From Candidatus Thalassarchaeaceae archaeon (GTDB lineage Archaea > Thermoplasmatota > Poseidoniia > Poseidoniales > Thalassarchaeaceae), in NCBI GenBank assembly GCA_029250565.1, contig JAQXFA010000135.1:1-14055 (forward strand): DNA of 14,055 nt, read 5' to 3'. Under the pieces are notes generated by a model, which was given only the letters and a program-made list of their open reading frames with translations, was not told the DNA's origin and searched no databases. A program made the position numbers and the translations under genes. Below are positions 13,219 through 14,055 of this stretch, piece by piece (the stretch's first letter is position 1; every line of letters begins with the position of its first letter).

Positions 13219-14055
13219 ATGGTGGGTAATTCAGATACAAGGAGAGCCTATCTTCTTGCCCTGTTACTCATCATCATGCCAATGGCGGGACTAGTCTCCG
13301 CTAACCAAACTATGTGGGTTGGTCCAAGTGTTGTTTCATCTCCTTCTGGTGGCGGTAATGTTACTGTTACTGGTTTCCAAGTCCCTCAAGGTGAAGAAGT
13401 GCTTGATGCTTGGTTAGAAGTTAGTGAGGACGGTATGAGTGACCTTGGTACCGGTGTTGAGTGGGTAGAGGACGCAAATGGTAAACTCAACTTTAGTTGG
13501 GGTCTTTGGAATTCAACAACAGCAGATTTCTTTGATGGTGCACTAAGTCTCGATGCAAACCATTCGGTTGGTAGAATTAATGACTTTGAAACCTTGAAGC
13601 GGATAGTTCAAAATTGGCAATATGGTGGTACACCAGGTGTTTGGGAAATAAGCGATATGTTGGGGATTGCAGGGCCTATCAATGGTTCAGGACGTGAATC
13701 CAGTGGTGGCTTGATTCCAATTGGAGGGGTGACGGGACGTTACATCATCGCCACTTCAGACGACCAAGCACTTCCAAATGGGGTTCACAGTTGGATGGAA
13801 TCTCCAGATTTTTACGTACCAAATGTAATCAACGATTTCAATCTAACTTTCTCATATTGGCAACATATGTACACACCTAGCGCAGTTAATGGAAATGCTG
13901 ATGGCGCTTGGGTTGAGATGAGCATTGATGGTGGTGTAAATTGGAATTACATCACCCCAGAAGGAGGTTACAACAATCGTATTAATTCAGCTGCGCCATC
14001 ACCAAACGGTAGTGGTGGTTCAAATTTTGAAGTGTGGGCTTCACCTAATGCAACT
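13219..14055 (+). CDS. Large secreted surface protein with MAM/jelly-roll-like domain, N-terminal part
   Basis: The first 279 residues of a protein that continues past the right edge. A signal peptide (1-28: basic TRR, Leu/Ile-rich core, likely cleavage after VSA) is followed by mature sequence rich in Gly, Asn, Ser and Trp. Residues about 36-70 (SSPSGGGNVTVTGFQVPQGE) look like a beta-sandwich start. Residues 188-279 (GVHSWMESPDFYVPN, LTFSYWQHMYT, DGAWVEMSIDGGVNWNYITP) match the jelly-roll/MAM-like module found in secreted peptidases and large archaeal surface proteins. Eight N-glycosylation sequons are visible (Asn47, 91, 98, 114, 155, 208, 263, 277). The ATG at 13219 has GAGG seven bases upstream; an in-frame ATG at 13201 is an alternative. 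Any catalytic domain would be beyond the window. It is divergent from the GINS gene. Confidence 0.85.
   Translation, partial: MVGNSDTRRAYLLALLLIIMPMAGLVSANQTMWVGPSVVSSPSGGGNVTVTGFQVPQGEEVLDAWLEVSEDGMSDLGTGVEWVEDANGKLNFSWGLWNSTTADFFDGALSLDANHSVGRINDFETLKRIVQNWQYGGTPGVWEISDMLGIAGPINGSGRESSGGLIPIGGVTGRYIIATSDDQALPNGVHSWMESPDFYVPNVINDFNLTFSYWQHMYTPSAVNGNADGAWVEMSIDGGVNWNYITPEGGYNNRINSAAPSPNGSGGSNFEVWASPNAT

Noticed and set aside
13011..13229. Small plus-strand open frame across the GINS start and surface-protein start
   Set aside because: It overlaps the 5' ends of two better-supported genes, has no ribosome binding site and no domain character.

Overview
This window reads as a gene-dense piece of a euryarchaeal chromosome, most likely a marine Group II archaeon (Candidatus Poseidoniales). 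The information-processing genes are archaeal: family B DNA polymerase, GINS51-like replication factor, EF-1A, ribosomal proteins S8e and S10, SRP19 and an MCT-1-like PUA protein. They are interleaved with secreted proteins built from PKD, collagen-like, ELWxxDGT-type and PGF-CTERM-like modules, a mixture I associate with Poseidoniales. The lineage call is inference; no rRNA gene is present to confirm it.

Layout, left to right. Positions 1-3157 are all minus strand: the N-terminal half of a bleomycin-hydrolase-type cysteine aminopeptidase (cut by the window edge), a small secreted protein with a PGF-CTERM-like tail, a collagen-like mosaic surface protein, and the PUA protein. A fumarylacetoacetate-hydrolase-family enzyme (+) then converges on a tandem ACT-domain protein (-) with one base between stop codons. 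Divergent from the ACT gene is an S8e-SRP19 pair (+). Converging on SRP19 is a branched-chain aminotransferase (-), and divergent from that is a plus-strand run: DNA polymerase B, PKD lipoprotein, EF-1A, S10. A GINS51-like gene (-) converges on S10 with five bases between stops. Divergent from it, a large secreted protein (+) runs off the right edge.

The themes are translation and protein targeting (S8e, SRP19, EF-1A, S10, MCT-1-like), DNA replication (PolB with a C-terminal PCNA-binding-like peptide, GINS51), amino-acid and protein turnover (aminopeptidase, aminotransferase, ACT protein, FAH enzyme), and the cell surface (four exported proteins). No intergenic gap exceeds about 120 bases. 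I found no tRNA, rRNA, CRISPR array, insertion sequence, integrase or defence gene.

I do not see a clear new multi-gene system. The points most worth a second look are the mosaic surface proteins, the GINS51 homologue with a long acidic linker, the plant/bacterial-type aminotransferase, hairpins that cover the translation start signals of S8e and EF-1A, and a T-rich tract in the lysine tail of SRP19 that may terminate the opposing gene.
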